Positions 7,487-15,803 of a stretch of DNA of 19,103 nt are shown here, one piece after another. The stretch is from the NCBI GenBank assembly GCA_933822405.4, contig CAKOGP040001903.1:7208-26310 (forward strand), in the 5' to 3' direction. Position numbers and translations under genes: made by a program. The stretch comes from Cylindrotheca closterium. Taxonomy: Eukaryota > Bacillariophyta > Bacillariophyceae > Bacillariales > Bacillariaceae. The number at the start of each line of letters is the position of its first letter. Within the stretch, counting starts at the first letter, position 1. The notes under the pieces are model-generated. The model made no database searches. It was not told the DNA's origin and saw only the letters and a list, made by a program, of their open reading frames with translations.

Positions 7487-8080
7487 CTATCTGGTGGCGA
7501 CAACGGTTGATGGAACCGATGGCATAGAATGTCTATGGGCAATCAAAGTCTTGTTCTTTTTGGGTGATTTCAAAAACTTGAGTGTCATGACCTTCTTGAC
7601 TTTGCGTTCAAAACGTTCCATCTTGTAGTCCCATTCGTCGCTCGACATGCTATCCACCGAGAATTTTCGATACCGTTTGATTTGGTTGGCCTCACGAACA
7701 GCCGTGTCAATTTCCTTTCTAGAAAAGTCTTCGACGATCTTTCTTCGCTTGTCTTCACTCAGCAACAAGTCCGACTTTTTCCTTGGTTCCTTCTTGGCTT
7801 CTTCATAGGTATCCAAAGGAACAGTTTCAGAATGTTGGGCTTTCCATCCAATTTGGATGGGAATGCCATCGCAATCTGGATTGTCACCCAAAACCATGGG
7901 GTATTCCGTGATTTCGACCGCAGTGAAGGAAACTTCACGCTTCATGGTAGGTTTGGAAATGGACGAGGATTCACTTCCGCTGTCGCAAAAGGTGGACGAT
8001 TCGGTCCTCTTGAGGCAACTTTTCTTGGTCAAGACAGATGTCTGACTACTACCAACCGATTCATTTCCAGTGTTGTACAT
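7487..8080 (-). CDS. Conserved hypothetical protein with 'YPMVLGDNP...IQIGW' block
   Basis: 197 residues from ATG 8080 to TAG 7487-7489. After a Ser/Thr-rich N-terminus containing KKSCLKRTESS (19-29) comes the core REVSFTAVEITEYPMVLGDNPDCDGIPIQIGWK (about 48-80). I know this V-x-F-x-x-V-E-I-x-E-Y...LGDNP...G-P-I-x-I-G-W pattern as recurring in many uncharacterised diatom and other stramenopile proteins. The C-terminal half is strongly basic and helical (RRKIVEDFSRKEIDTAVREANQIKRYRK; KMERFERKVKKVM), possibly nucleic-acid or membrane-surface binding. No signal peptide or transmembrane segment is visible, so it is probably cytosolic or nuclear. Function unknown. The RKFSVDS and CLKRTES sites look like possible basophilic-kinase sites, which is speculative. 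Confidence 0.75.
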   Translation of the reverse strand: MYNTGNESVGSSQTSVLTKKSCLKRTESSTFCDSGSESSSISKPTMKREVSFTAVEITEYPMVLGDNPDCDGIPIQIGWKAQHSETVPLDTYEEAKKEPRKKSDLLLSEDKRRKIVEDFSRKEIDTAVREANQIKRYRKFSVDSMSSDEWDYKMERFERKVKKVMTLKFLKSPKKNKTLIAHRHSMPSVPSTVVATR

Positions 8081-8695
8081 GATTATTATTCTTTTTTAAA
8101 AGAGGTTGTTTGTTTGTTTGCTATTGCTACAGTAGTCTTAGCAGCTGAATTTGGGTTTTGGGAAATTGTGATGATGAGAGTCGCAAAAACTGGGAGAGCA
8201 GGGCAGTCGTTTTGCCGGGTATCTATAAAATTTGCGAAAAGCGGGACTTTAACCGCGAGCGGCGACGGCTGATGTTTCAGTCGTTTGATTGGTCCATACC
8301 ATGATTCGTTGACCGTGAAATTATCATTGTCCGTTAGAGAACATGCGAAACCCTATTTACTCAAGCCGAACGGCGCTTTGCCAAGCTTTCCAAGATACCA
8401 AGCGGTATTTTGCGGTTACGGCTTTAGAGTTATTTCGATCTCAGTACTATCAGTGTGCACGGGCGTAACAGTTATGCCAATTGAGTTCCTGAACGGAACC
8501 TCTTGAAGGCAGATAGAGTAAGTGCGCCATGCTCTCCCTTGGCGCTGCCTGAACTGACGTCGTCAATGCGGCAGCTGTGTTAAGAATTGTGTAATTGCAG
8601 CCGACAGCAGTCCAATGCGATGGCATGCTTACGACATCGCATCGACCAGATCGCGAGCTTGTCTGTGCTTTCTTCTGACTTGACAAAAGACATCA

Positions 8696-8725
8696 ATACT
8701 ACCGTACTGTACGTTACGGTAGTAT
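8696..8725. repeat. Perfect 11-bp inverted repeat (hairpin)
   Basis: The arms ATACTACCGTA (8696-8706) and TACGGTAGTAT (8715-8725) are exact reverse complements around an 8-nt loop. It lies mid-way in the intergenic region, far from either start codon. Confidence 0.7.
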
Positions 8726-9111
8726 GAACAATGTGTCAGTATACAATGATGGCTATGGATTATGGAGGCAAAGTCTTCTTGGGTAGATGTTTCCAAGGGA
8801 TCTGAAGTGAAATCTTTGTGTACGACAGCACATGCTGGGCCGTGGCGTGTTTCCATGACGATGTGATCTTTAGCAAGTACCATGCACTGCACCGACTCTT
8901 CAAAACATCTGGTTCTCTAATCGCAACAATCAATCGAGGATAACGTGGGGGTGTAAAGGGCGAAGAATGTCTCTACAAAATTACTTCAGACGGCTAAAAG
9001 TGAAGACAGGTGATACCTTTGCATGCACTGGGCTGATTTAACGAGATGTATATCTGCACTGAAGCTGATACACTTGCTTGATGGGTGACGTTGCTCAAAG
9101 GACAGCTCTAC

Positions 9112-9155
9112 TCTTTTGGAAAAAGAAAGATGATCTTTTGGAAAAAGAAAGATGA
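9112..9155. repeat. Two perfect 22-bp tandem repeats
   Basis: The unit beginning TCTTTTGGAAAAAGAAAGAT occurs at 9112-9133 and again without mismatch at 9134-9155. It is purine-rich, intergenic, and probably a recent slippage duplication. Confidence 0.75.
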
Positions 9156-9483
9156 TGTATTTGATGCCGAGGTTTCTGTTTCTGTATGACAAACATTGCA
9201 TAGGGAACTCCAGCATAGCTTCATATTAGTCTTTAGACAAAACATTTCCATGATGTAGAAAAGTACTGCATGTTAGTGTTTGTACCGGTACTGTATAGAC
9301 ATTGCACACCACCACGCACAGTTATCATTTTCATGATGTCTGTCTCCTGAAGGGTACTGAACTAGACTTTCGTGGTTCGAAACAGCACAGTCTAGGATCG
9401 CACCGTACAGCATATCACTGTGTACTGTGCACCACCATCTTCCAAACACACAGAAAGCAACCACAGAAAAATATAGAGGAGCA

Positions 9484-9512
9484 ATGAAAACTAGGCGGAG
9501 ATGAGAAGATGA
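9484..9512 (+). promoter_or_regulatory. Two minimal uORFs before the sulfotransferase start
   Basis: ATG 9484 opens a five-codon frame (MKTRR, stop 9502-9504). ATG 9501 opens a three-codon frame (MRR) whose TGA at 9510-9512 overlaps the main ATG at 9509-9511 as ATGA. If the transcript starts upstream, these could lower translation or act by reinitiation. Whether they lie in the mRNA is not known. Confidence 0.4.
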
Positions 9513-10912
9513 ATCAGATTCCAGGATCCGTCATCGCCATCATTTTCTTCATCGCATTGGTCACGGTGGTGAGCAATGAAACACTCGTCTCCTCGGTTTC
9601 CAATGTACCGCTCGATGCAACATCTGAAGATTTTGCTACAGTCTCACATAACAAGAAAGAAGAAAAAGAGCTAAAGTCTCAGTCATTGTACGATCTTCCA
9701 GAAACGGCCAGAGACAATTCACTGGGAATACGAAAAGTTCCTAAATGTTTGGTCAATCTGCACATTCCCAAAGTGGGAGGAAGGACAGTGGGGACCTTTC
9801 TCCAACAAGTGACCAATGTTACTGGATTTGAACGATATCCATTATACGGACACAAAGGGGAACAAAATTGGGAAGATATTGTCCAAGCCAAACGAACTCG
9901 TCGAATCCACAAGAAACATGATGATTCTGCTGATAATAATGATTCCAAGGACAGCACCACCACCACCACCACCAGCAACAACAACAATGAATATTACGAC
10001 AGTTTCTTTGTGCAAGGTCACTTTACTGCCAGGATCTTTGATACTTATCCAGAGCTGAAGGAATGCCTCATCATGACAGTTCTAAGACAGCCCGTGGATC
10101 GAGCCATCAGCGCGTTCTTCTTTCACAATCATCGACGATATGAAATTGACAAGTGCTTGTCATCCGAAAATTACGACCCACTACGGAATAGTACTGGTGA
10201 TGATGCTGGAGATGCGAATCGTCATCATCAAGAAGAGGAAGAGCCTCCGGGAATGGTGATCCAACGAGGCAATGCCACTACGATTCTCATGTCTTCCACG
10301 ATGACGAGTCAAAAGGATGATCTAGAGGTTGGAGCTAAATCTCGACTTGCACTGGCACGCATGAATGCCCAGAAATTGAGAAATAGCAATCGTCGATCTG
10401 GTGGGGGCAATCAACGCTGCAAATTGTTTTGGCAATACTCCAATGACATGACCTTACGATTTGCCGGACTTCCCGAGCTGCCGTGGAAATCCTGGGAAAT
10501 GAGTGAAAGGGGTCGCAAATGGAGAAAGGACAAGAACATGCATCAGGCATTCGAAAAGGCTCGATTACAAAATTTGTTTTCTGTCTCGTCGATTCCTCAG
10601 GCAAATGAAACCCATCTAGAACGAGCCAAAGCGAATATGAAGAATTACGTCTCGTTGGTTTGCTTCTTGCACGACTTGCCATCGTGTGCCAAGCGCATCT
10701 TGCAAGCCTTTCAGTTGGATGTTGGTAACGATTCCTCCTCTGAAATCATAGATCTCTCCATCATGAGTGCAAACAGGACTTTGACGACAAAGTTCAAAAC
10801 GAAATCTCGGCCGGACCAATTGGAAGAAAAGGAACTGCAAAAGTTTCAAGAGGCAAATCGATTCGACCAAGCACTCTACGATTGGGCATTAGAACAATAC
10901 TCATCACAGTAA
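9509..10912 (+). CDS. Membrane-anchored carbohydrate sulfotransferase-like protein (Sulfotransfer_2 type)
   Basis: 467 residues with an N-terminal hydrophobic anchor (about 7-22, SVIAIIFFIALVTVV). The 5'-phosphosulfate loop is seen as CLVNLHIPKVGGRTVGTFL (80-98; HIPK-GG-T). A QGHFTARIF block (169-177) is followed by the 3'-phosphate block IMTVLRQPVDRAISAFFFH (188-206; LR-P-R-SAF). These are the PAPS-binding signatures of Golgi glycan sulfotransferases of the heparan-sulfate 2-O-/Sulfotransfer_2 group. The expected reaction is transfer of sulfate from PAPS to a sugar hydroxyl, in the Golgi lumen. Between the two blocks is a low-complexity insert rich in Asp, Thr and Asn (about 137-160, ACC repeats), and another variable stretch lies at about 215-290. 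The substrate is unknown. The start is chosen because an in-frame TGA lies at 9485-9487 and a signal anchor follows directly. Confidence 0.82.
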   Translation: MNQIPGSVIAIIFFIALVTVVSNETLVSSVSNVPLDATSEDFATVSHNKKEEKELKSQSLYDLPETARDNSLGIRKVPKCLVNLHIPKVGGRTVGTFLQQVTNVTGFERYPLYGHKGEQNWEDIVQAKRTRRIHKKHDDSADNNDSKDSTTTTTTSNNNNEYYDSFFVQGHFTARIFDTYPELKECLIMTVLRQPVDRAISAFFFHNHRRYEIDKCLSSENYDPLRNSTGDDAGDANRHHQEEEEPPGMVIQRGNATTILMSSTMTSQKDDLEVGAKSRLALARMNAQKLRNSNRRSGGGNQRCKLFWQYSNDMTLRFAGLPELPWKSWEMSERGRKWRKDKNMHQAFEKARLQNLFSVSSIPQANETHLERAKANMKNYVSLVCFLHDLPSCAKRILQAFQLDVGNDSSSEIIDLSIMSANRTLTTKFKTKSRPDQLEEKELQKFQEANRFDQALYDWALEQYSSQ

Positions 10913-10944
10913 CAACACTATTTTACAAGAACACATCCAGGATT

Positions 10945-11391
10945 TCAAAACCCAAATATTGTCCCGATTATCGATTTGCTTATTTCGACAGCAGCCTCTT
11001 CAGCTCCATTTGGATCTTCTTCCTCGTTTTCTTCGCTCCTACTCGTGCCCGATGATTTCTTGTCGTCCAATGGCTGGGCCTCCATATCATCCATTGTGTT
11101 GTTCGGGTTCTCATACTTGTATTCAAAAATCTTTTCCATTCGCTGTTGGAATGGTCGGACTCTCAAGATTGCCAAGACCAATCTAGAAATCTTGGTTCGC
11201 AATTGATTATTCAAGCTTCGTTGTTTTTCACTAATCGCAGCAAGAACCTTTTGAATGGCTTCGGTGGACTCATCAGAATCATGATTGTCGCAAAGAAGGG
11301 CTTGGATTGCCATGGCATGCTCTTCTTCTTGCTTCGTCAGAGCCTTCTTGTTATGTTTTAAAAAGAGTACAAGTCCAAGACCATTGGCCAC
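10945..11391 (-). CDS. C-terminal part of the membrane protein at 11358-13100, in the -1 frame
   Basis: This 148-codon frame has no ATG at its start (first in-frame start-like codon is GTG, not normal for a nuclear gene) and overlaps the end of the larger minus-strand ORF. Joined by a -1 shift at the T5A4 run (about 11357-11365), the protein would read continuously DLYSF-LKHNKKALTKQEEEHAM. It is therefore most likely the tail of the same protein rather than a separate gene. The content is hydrophilic and helical (KQEEEHAMAIQALL; EAIQKVLAAISEKQRSLNNQL), ending with an acidic Glu/Asp stretch and IIGTIFGF. If expressed, it adds about 135 residues of cytosolic, possibly coiled-coil, tail. A start at the first true ATG (HAMAIQ) would give a shorter, less plausible stand-alone protein. 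Confidence 0.6.
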   Translation of the reverse strand: MANGLGLVLFLKHNKKALTKQEEEHAMAIQALLCDNHDSDESTEAIQKVLAAISEKQRSLNNQLRTKISRLVLAILRVRPFQQRMEKIFEYKYENPNNTMDDMEAQPLDDKKSSGTSRSEENEEEDPNGAEEAAVEISKSIIGTIFGF

Positions 11392-13100
11392 AAAAGGGCT
11401 GAAATATTGTCCAATGGCGCCCGTCCCTTGACTTCACAGACAGACTCATCCACTTTCCAGTAAATATCTCCCCGTTTCAATCCTTGCTTTTGAAGCGAGT
11501 CCATCAGAATCGTAACCACCGCTACGGATGGAATGGATTGGACACAAGATGGGTCCATTCCTTCCACCGAATCGAAATCCAGAAATCCATTGGCGAGTAG
11601 CTCCGAAGTAGATTGGATACATTGACTTGCAAATCGGTCCCAATAGACGTCGGCATTCAGTGTCTCGCGAGTGGAGGAAGAGTTACCATATTGATGTCGT
11701 CCCGATTCGTCATCATCATCGTCATCAATCATTGCATTATGCCAAGGACAACACTGTTTGTTGATAAGTCTGAACCTTTCGTCGCTGACATAGTGTTTGG
11801 CTGTCCATTTATCGCACTTGCGTATATGGATCCAAGGGACTGAAAGGCATTTGCAAATAGGCGCATGGTCGTCAAATACAAACTGCGTGACATCGAAGTA
11901 GGCCCACACCAGAGCCAGCAGAATGAAACATATTGCAAACAGGAAAGAGCCAATTGGGATCAAGACAATCGCAAGGATATGGAATGGCCACACACTTAGT
12001 ATTATGACACAACTTGTGTTCGAAATGCACTCTTCAAAATATTCCCTCCAAAAGTGGATGCACGAAGGAATAAACTTGATGAGAAGAATGACAGTGGTCC
12101 CCACTAGAATAATGGGAGTCTGATACACTGCCAATGCCACACAGAGCAGGAAATTGAGCTGAAATCGAAGGAGCCGCTCAATCTCCAAGCCATACTGTTG
12201 TCCATTCCACCCCATTGGAATGCCTGTTGGGTGGTCAAACCGGTTGCATCGTTTTGAGACAAACTTTTTGTGTTCCTCATAGTAGTCCCTGACTGTATTG
12301 ACCAATTGATTCCATTTTCGAAAGGGATTCTTGTCTTCAAAGAGGTTCTCGTGCGTTTGGCCCCATGTCCAAAAAAAACAGCCAACCATGGAGGCCACAA
12401 GCACCATCACTGGGAATGCTGTATGAATCAACGGTAGCATGAAGAGCACTATAATCCGCAAGTCCCACCGGAGCATGACGGTAAATAGGGCAATCTTCAT
12501 TGTTTTGAAAAGGTTAATGGGCAATCGATATACTGTGATGGCTGTCATTGTCACCGAAAAGGGAATGAACGCCAAGCAAGCAAAAGCAAGAGAGAACACC
12601 AGCGTCAAGGCCCCCTTGAGGCATTCAATGGTTGTACTTGCAAAGCTGTCGTCTTCCACGACTTCTTTGCAAGCATCCCAGTATTGTCTCAGAGTTGACT
12701 TTTCCTCGAATCTCAAGTTGGACCGAGTATTCTTGGCAGCCTCTGCGTATTCATGGCTGTACACCGTACGAGTGGCATCTCCAATCAGTTTCAAAGTGCC
12801 AATCGTTGCACAAGCAGCTGTTGACACCAAGACAAACAATATCGGACCAATTGGTGCCAGCAGAAGTACTGGTAAGCGCCACAACTTTCCTTGAATACCC
12901 TTGAAGCAATCCTGTGTTGTGGCAGCAAAGTAGAAAGTTTGCCACAGATGAAGTGGGAAGCGCACAAGTGCAATGGACAAGACAATGAGTGTTGCAAATG
13001 TACTTGCAATTGCGCCCCAAACTATTCCAACTGCTATGGAAATGATGGGCCATATTGGAAAAAAAAGGATTAAGCAGCAGTCACCGAGAGTCTCTAGCAT
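11358..13100 (-). CDS. Polytopic membrane protein of unknown function (frame broken at 3' end)
   Basis: 580 residues from ATG 13100 to TAA 11358-11360. Some eight to ten hydrophobic segments are visible: about 8-50 (two), 73-105, 163-200, 205-250 (two), 315-355 and 365-405. Proline-rich interfacial motifs recur (FFPIWPII, LLAPIGPIL, SVWPFHIL, LIPIGSFL), suggesting internal repeats. A soluble stretch with EYAEAAKNTRSNLRF and one with HPTGIPMGWNGQQYG lie between segments. The C-terminal soluble part has an Asp run (DDDDDDES near 463) and EVKGRAPLDNISALLWPMVLDLY. I recognise no transporter or channel signature; the general layout resembles uncharacterised membrane proteins of plants and algae. 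The stop falls immediately after a TTT in a T5A4 run, and the -1 frame stays open for a further 130 or more codons (10945-11357), so the true product is probably about 715 residues. Confidence 0.75.
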   Translation of the reverse strand: MLETLGDCCLILFFPIWPIISIAVGIVWGAIASTFATLIVLSIALVRFPLHLWQTFYFAATTQDCFKGIQGKLWRLPVLLLAPIGPILFVLVSTAACATIGTLKLIGDATRTVYSHEYAEAAKNTRSNLRFEEKSTLRQYWDACKEVVEDDSFASTTIECLKGALTLVFSLAFACLAFIPFSVTMTAITVYRLPINLFKTMKIALFTVMLRWDLRIIVLFMLPLIHTAFPVMVLVASMVGCFFWTWGQTHENLFEDKNPFRKWNQLVNTVRDYYEEHKKFVSKRCNRFDHPTGIPMGWNGQQYGLEIERLLRFQLNFLLCVALAVYQTPIILVGTTVILLIKFIPSCIHFWREYFEECISNTSCVIILSVWPFHILAIVLIPIGSFLFAICFILLALVWAYFDVTQFVFDDHAPICKCLSVPWIHIRKCDKWTAKHYVSDERFRLINKQCCPWHNAMIDDDDDDESGRHQYGNSSSTRETLNADVYWDRFASQCIQSTSELLANGFLDFDSVEGMDPSCVQSIPSVAVVTILMDSLQKQGLKRGDIYWKVDESVCEVKGRAPLDNISALLWPMVLDLYSF

Positions 13101-13766
13101 TGTGGTTGTGCGGCCGGAGGTACTTATTGGTCGTGGTGTTCTTGTTGTGATCCTTCAGAGATAAATGCTATTACTGTTTGTAGTTTCGACTGAAACTGAA
13201 GATTTGGACAGGATGGAAATAATTTGAATTCAAGTGTATTGTGCCCCAATCGTGTTAGATAACATTGTTGAACATACAGTATGCAAGTCTCGCGAGACCC
13301 GCCTCCGCACTCATCGAATGATCATGATGATGCTCCCATTTATCCTTGGTTTGACCCGCATGACTAGTTCAGGGGAATGCAAAACCGCATTGAAACGGGG
13401 GAGTGATTCACCAAAGCACACAGCTGGCTGTTTATTCAGCAGAGGGCAATCAAATGAGATATGGTGAATGAGGGAATTAGATTGTAGATAACATGAAAGA
13501 GACCCTTCTTCTTGGCGATGAGAGTGGAGCTCAGTCTACACCTTGGACAGAAGCATAAGGTCTATGAAGACCACGAATTTATGTCGAATGGATGGGATTG
13601 ATTCTAGGACTAACATGTCATATTGTAAAATGAAGTCTGCCTGGCAGACTTCAAATTGCATACAGTGGTACCGCCAGTATTATGCCCCTCTATACCTTCT
13701 GCTGCTTTCTTTTCCTTTTTCTCACCATGTGCGGACCGCCTGCATCCATAACGATACCCACTGCAC
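13101..13766. other. Intergenic between two tandem minus-strand genes
   Basis: It should contain the promoter of the membrane-protein gene (next to 13100) and the 3' flank of the LRR gene (next to 13767). ORFs at 13234-13467 and 13543-13770 have no recognisable content and are not called. The near-perfect palindrome at 13631-13653 is the only structure noted. Confidence 0.45.
13631..13653. repeat. 23-bp palindrome, perfect 11-bp arms around one base
   Basis: TGAAGTCTGCC (13631-13641), T, GGCAGACTTCA (13643-13653). It lies 114 bp downstream of the LRR gene's stop codon, in its likely 3' UTR or terminator. A factor-binding palindrome or 3'-end hairpin is possible; with a 1-nt centre an RNA hairpin would lose some pairs. 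Confidence 0.7.
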
Positions 13767-15521
13767 CTAATCAACATCCACGTCCCAGAAAAAACGTGCC
13801 ACTTGAGGAATAATCACGTTGGATCCATTGGTGACGCGAATGCCATTCCGTTCTCGTGTTGTAAGCTTCTTTGGATCCTTCCAACCTAGCACCAAGGCTG
13901 ACTTCCATACCGCGAGCTCCAACAATGATGTCGTTTCCAGACGTTCGTAACTTTCCAACTTGGACAGGATTCGAAGAATACCATCCTTCCGCGTCCAAAA
14001 ATCATGTGCAATCGACAGAGAACCAACAAGATTGTAGATGGTGTTTTTCCAGGTCTGCGCTCCCAACATTTTGACTCTATGATAGAGTGATACATCCAGA
14101 ATGTCTTGCATCGTGGACAATGAATCCAAGTAGCACAAATCGTCAATTACCCTTTGGACCGCAGCATCGATCGTCAGTCGAATGCCAAATGAGTCGGGAA
14201 TCACGAAGCTTGGATACTTCCTGGCCAAGAAGATCAATATTCCTCTCTTTGGATTGAAGGATAAGAGCAAGATTTGCAGTAGATTCAAACCAAGCTTGTC
14301 ACGGCGTAAGAAGCTTTCATTGGAATCGGCGTTAAGAGCATCCTCTAATCGAGCGACTGTTAGGTCCTTGCCACCATGATAGCAAATGTCATGTACTGTA
14401 AGTCCTTCAAATCGATTCTGCAGTGCCTCCAATAAATCCATGTTTTTTGTACGCTTAATCATTTCGTGGCAATGAGAAAACGTCAATTCACTTGGATTTG
14501 CTGTCGGGGGCAATGCTATGTTCCGAAGATTGGTGCATCCTTCCATCGCACTGGTACGTATGGACGAAAGATTTCCATCTTGACGTATCTCGATTGAAAC
14601 AAGAATGGAACAGGATTGAAAGGCACGATGGCCAATAGACTCCAAAAATGGTGGAGCCCAAACTCGTTTCAGGTTGGAGCAAGCCGAGAATACCCGATCA
14701 TCAATCCGTCTGAGGTAAATCGGCAATTCGATCATCACAAGACTGGTACAGGAAGCAAAGCTGTTGGATCCAATCGAAAACAGAGTGCTCGGAAATTGAA
14801 CGCTCTCCAATGCAAGGCAGAAGGAAAACGCAGAACTCGAGATCGACAGGAGTCCTTCCTGCAGATTAACGGACTTGAGGCTGCAACACCCGCAAAAGGT
14901 CAACTCGCAAATCCGAACGACAGATCCAGGAATATCAATGCCCTTTAAAGTCGTGCAGCCCATAAAGGAACTGCCCCCCAGCTCGACCAAACCTTTCGGC
15001 AAGTCCATTTGGCCTAAACTCGTGCAATTTAGAAAGCAGTGATCCATAATCGTTTTGAGGCCAGCTGGCAACTGCAACTCCTTCAAGGCGGTGCAATTTT
15101 TAAAGGTACGGTCTCGTAGTTCCACCAGGGAGCATGTTTCGTAAAACCTAACCGTTTGCAGGCTGGGGCAACCGTCAAAGGCGGATGCTCCGATCCGAAC
15201 CATTGTACAGGACATCATCTCCACCTCCTTCAGGCAGTTACATTCGGCAAAGGCTGACATACCAACATCCATCACCAGCGATGAAATGACAACGGATTCC
15301 AATCGAGACCAAGATCGAAAGGCGTCAAAAGGGATTCTTGTTACGGGTTCGTGTATGATGAGGCTTATGTATGTCTCGTTTGGACCTGATGGAATTGCGT
15401 CGGAATCAGTTTGTAGACGGAATATTGTGGAATGCTCGGCGCCATTTTCGTTGCCATCCTTCAGCAATTCTTCCGCACTATCTTTTGAGATATCATCACC
15501 ATCGTCACTGGCGTATTCCAT
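13767..15521 (-). CDS. BspA-type leucine-rich repeat protein (LRR_5) with diatom-style C-terminal region
   Basis: 584 residues. After an acidic N-terminus, about twelve 23-residue repeats run from roughly residue 57 to 340. They have the consensus L-x-x-I-x-x-x-A/S-F-x-x-C-x-x-L-x-x-V/I-x-x-P (for example GLKTIMDHCFLNCTSLGQMDLPK and SVVRICELTFCGCCSLKSVNLQE), typical of Treponema/BspA-like LRR_5 proteins that are abundant in diatoms. The C-terminal 240 residues (LQNRFEGLTVHDICYHGGKDLTVARLEDAL; LGLNLLQILLLS; RGILIFLARKYPSFVI) resemble the ankyrin-like tail found after such repeats in other diatom proteins, as I remember them. No signal peptide or transmembrane segment is seen, so it is probably intracellular. 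Role: a protein-interaction scaffold, partner unknown. The start ATG at 15521 gives a Met followed by an Asp/Glu-rich stretch and no upstream homology is visible. Confidence 0.85.
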   Translation of the reverse strand: MEYASDDGDDISKDSAEELLKDGNENGAEHSTIFRLQTDSDAIPSGPNETYISLIIHEPVTRIPFDAFRSWSRLESVVISSLVMDVGMSAFAECNCLKEVEMMSCTMVRIGASAFDGCPSLQTVRFYETCSLVELRDRTFKNCTALKELQLPAGLKTIMDHCFLNCTSLGQMDLPKGLVELGGSSFMGCTTLKGIDIPGSVVRICELTFCGCCSLKSVNLQEGLLSISSSAFSFCLALESVQFPSTLFSIGSNSFASCTSLVMIELPIYLRRIDDRVFSACSNLKRVWAPPFLESIGHRAFQSCSILVSIEIRQDGNLSSIRTSAMEGCTNLRNIALPPTANPSELTFSHCHEMIKRTKNMDLLEALQNRFEGLTVHDICYHGGKDLTVARLEDALNADSNESFLRRDKLGLNLLQILLLSFNPKRGILIFLARKYPSFVIPDSFGIRLTIDAAVQRVIDDLCYLDSLSTMQDILDVSLYHRVKMLGAQTWKNTIYNLVGSLSIAHDFWTRKDGILRILSKLESYERLETTSLLELAVWKSALVLGWKDPKKLTTRERNGIRVTNGSNVIIPQVARFFWDVDVD

Positions 15522-15671
15522 CGATGATTCCTTCCTAAATAATATCGCATGTTATTACATCAGCGGAGGTGCGCGCTTGTTGGTGGGGCAGACGATCACT
15601 GCTGGAACACCTACTGTAAGAGGAATGAGGGGGAGGGGAAAACACGCGGAGGATCTTCTTGTATATCGTAT

Positions 15672-15803
15672 ACCGGTACAGTACCGGTACGTAGTATACA
15701 TATTATATATAGTAAGTACCAGTACCGGTACCTCTGCTTCGTCATACTGTACCGGTACGTACACATCATACGGTACACGTACAGGTGTACCTACTGTACC
15801 GGT
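15672..15803. promoter_or_regulatory. Cluster of five ACCGGT cores within GTAC-rich palindromic sequence
   Basis: ACCGGT occurs at 15672, 15683, 15724, 15751 and 15798, mostly as TACCGGTA or GTACCGGTAC, with further GTAC and GTATAC palindromes between. The cluster is 150-280 bp upstream of the LRR gene's start. Regularly recurring palindromes suggest either protein-binding sites or a simple repeat that expanded; the sequence does not decide. Confidence 0.45.

Larger units (their letters stand above)
8081..9483. other. 1.4-kb intergenic region between divergent genes
   Basis: It separates the minus-strand gene starting at 8080 from the plus-strand sulfotransferase, so it should contain both promoters. 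Small ORFs (for example 8285-8506 plus, 8450-8686 and 8629-8892 minus) carry no recognisable motif or consistent composition and are not called. Notable elements are a hairpin at 8696-8725, a tandem 22-bp repeat at 9112-9155 and an ACCGGT at 9284-9289. Confidence 0.45.

Noticed and set aside
8450..9216. Several 70-90-residue minus-strand ORFs
   Set aside because: Mixed composition, no domains, mutually overlapping; typical of chance ORFs in intergenic DNA.
10945..11391. Independent small gene at this ORF
   Set aside because: It would need a GTG start; joins smoothly to the upstream membrane protein by a -1 shift, so I treat it as that protein's tail.
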